From an uncultured Alphaproteobacteria bacterium (GTDB taxonomy: Bacteria > Pseudomonadota > Alphaproteobacteria > UBA9655), in NCBI GenBank assembly GCA_937967795.1, contig CALBSK010000067.1, forward strand, positions 1 to 11,967: 11,967 nt of DNA, in the 5' to 3' direction. The notes beneath the pieces are model-generated. The model had not been told where the DNA came from. It saw nothing but the letters and a program-made list of their open reading frames with translations, and ran no database searches. Made by a program: the position numbers and the translations under genes. This document shows positions 11,913 through 11,967 of the stretch, one piece after another (within the stretch, counting starts at the first letter, position 1; each line of letters opens with the position of its first letter).

Positions 11913-11967
11913 CAGGGCGGTTTAATACAAATTAAAATTTATCTATAAATTTAAAAGAAAATTTGTT

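Noticed and set aside
1..11967. tRNA genes, CRISPR arrays, intact insertion sequences
   Set aside because: No cloverleaf, regularly spaced repeats or transposase frames were seen on either strand.

Overview
The window looks like a chromosome segment from a host-associated alphaproteobacterium with a low to moderate GC content; a Holosporales- or Rickettsiales-type lineage is my best inference. Three things point there. The F0 part of ATP synthase forms its own operon (atpI-atpB-atpE-b'-b) with separate b' and b genes and no F1 genes beside it, which is the alphaproteobacterial layout. A concentrative nucleoside transporter suggests uptake of host nucleosides. Several genes are visibly decaying.

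Left part (1-3561, all + strand). The window opens with the Gly/Ala-rich tail of a larger gene. Two small secreted proteins follow (241-546 and 918-1226) that share a short motif and look like paralogues. Next comes a Sel1-repeat protein cut off inside its first repeat (1604-1834). A run of two lipoproteins (1930-2517 and 2551-3180) is followed by a leaderless ORF (3199-3561) in the same frame as the second lipoprotein. Spacers here are long and A+T-rich; one good intrinsic terminator lies at 1278-1321.

Decay zone (3557-3851). Two gene remnants lie tail to tail. On the + strand is a fragment of an ABC-F type ATPase with a frameshift. On the - strand is the 5' part of diacylglycerol kinase (dgkA), with a TAG stop exactly where the family has a tryptophan. 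Neither gives a substantial intact ORF.

Minus-strand operon (6508-3848). rmuC is followed 3 nt later by a secreted DUF4139 protein, whose stop codon overlaps the start of the broken dgkA (ATGA). This was probably a three-gene operon.

Right part (6685-11818, + strand). A CNT-family nucleoside transporter overlaps miaA (tRNA i6A37 synthesis). A lone secreted protein of unknown function follows (8903-9400). The F0 operon then runs from a near-consensus sigma-70 promoter (9512-9540). The F0 genes together encode the membrane proton channel, c-ring and peripheral stalk. After atpF, an overlapping start codon opens an ORF that stops after seven codons, followed by what looks like half of an intergenic palindromic repeat.

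I found no tRNA, rRNA, CRISPR array or intact mobile element. No wholly new multi-gene system is evident. The most unusual items are the small secreted-protein family and the remnants in the decay zone.
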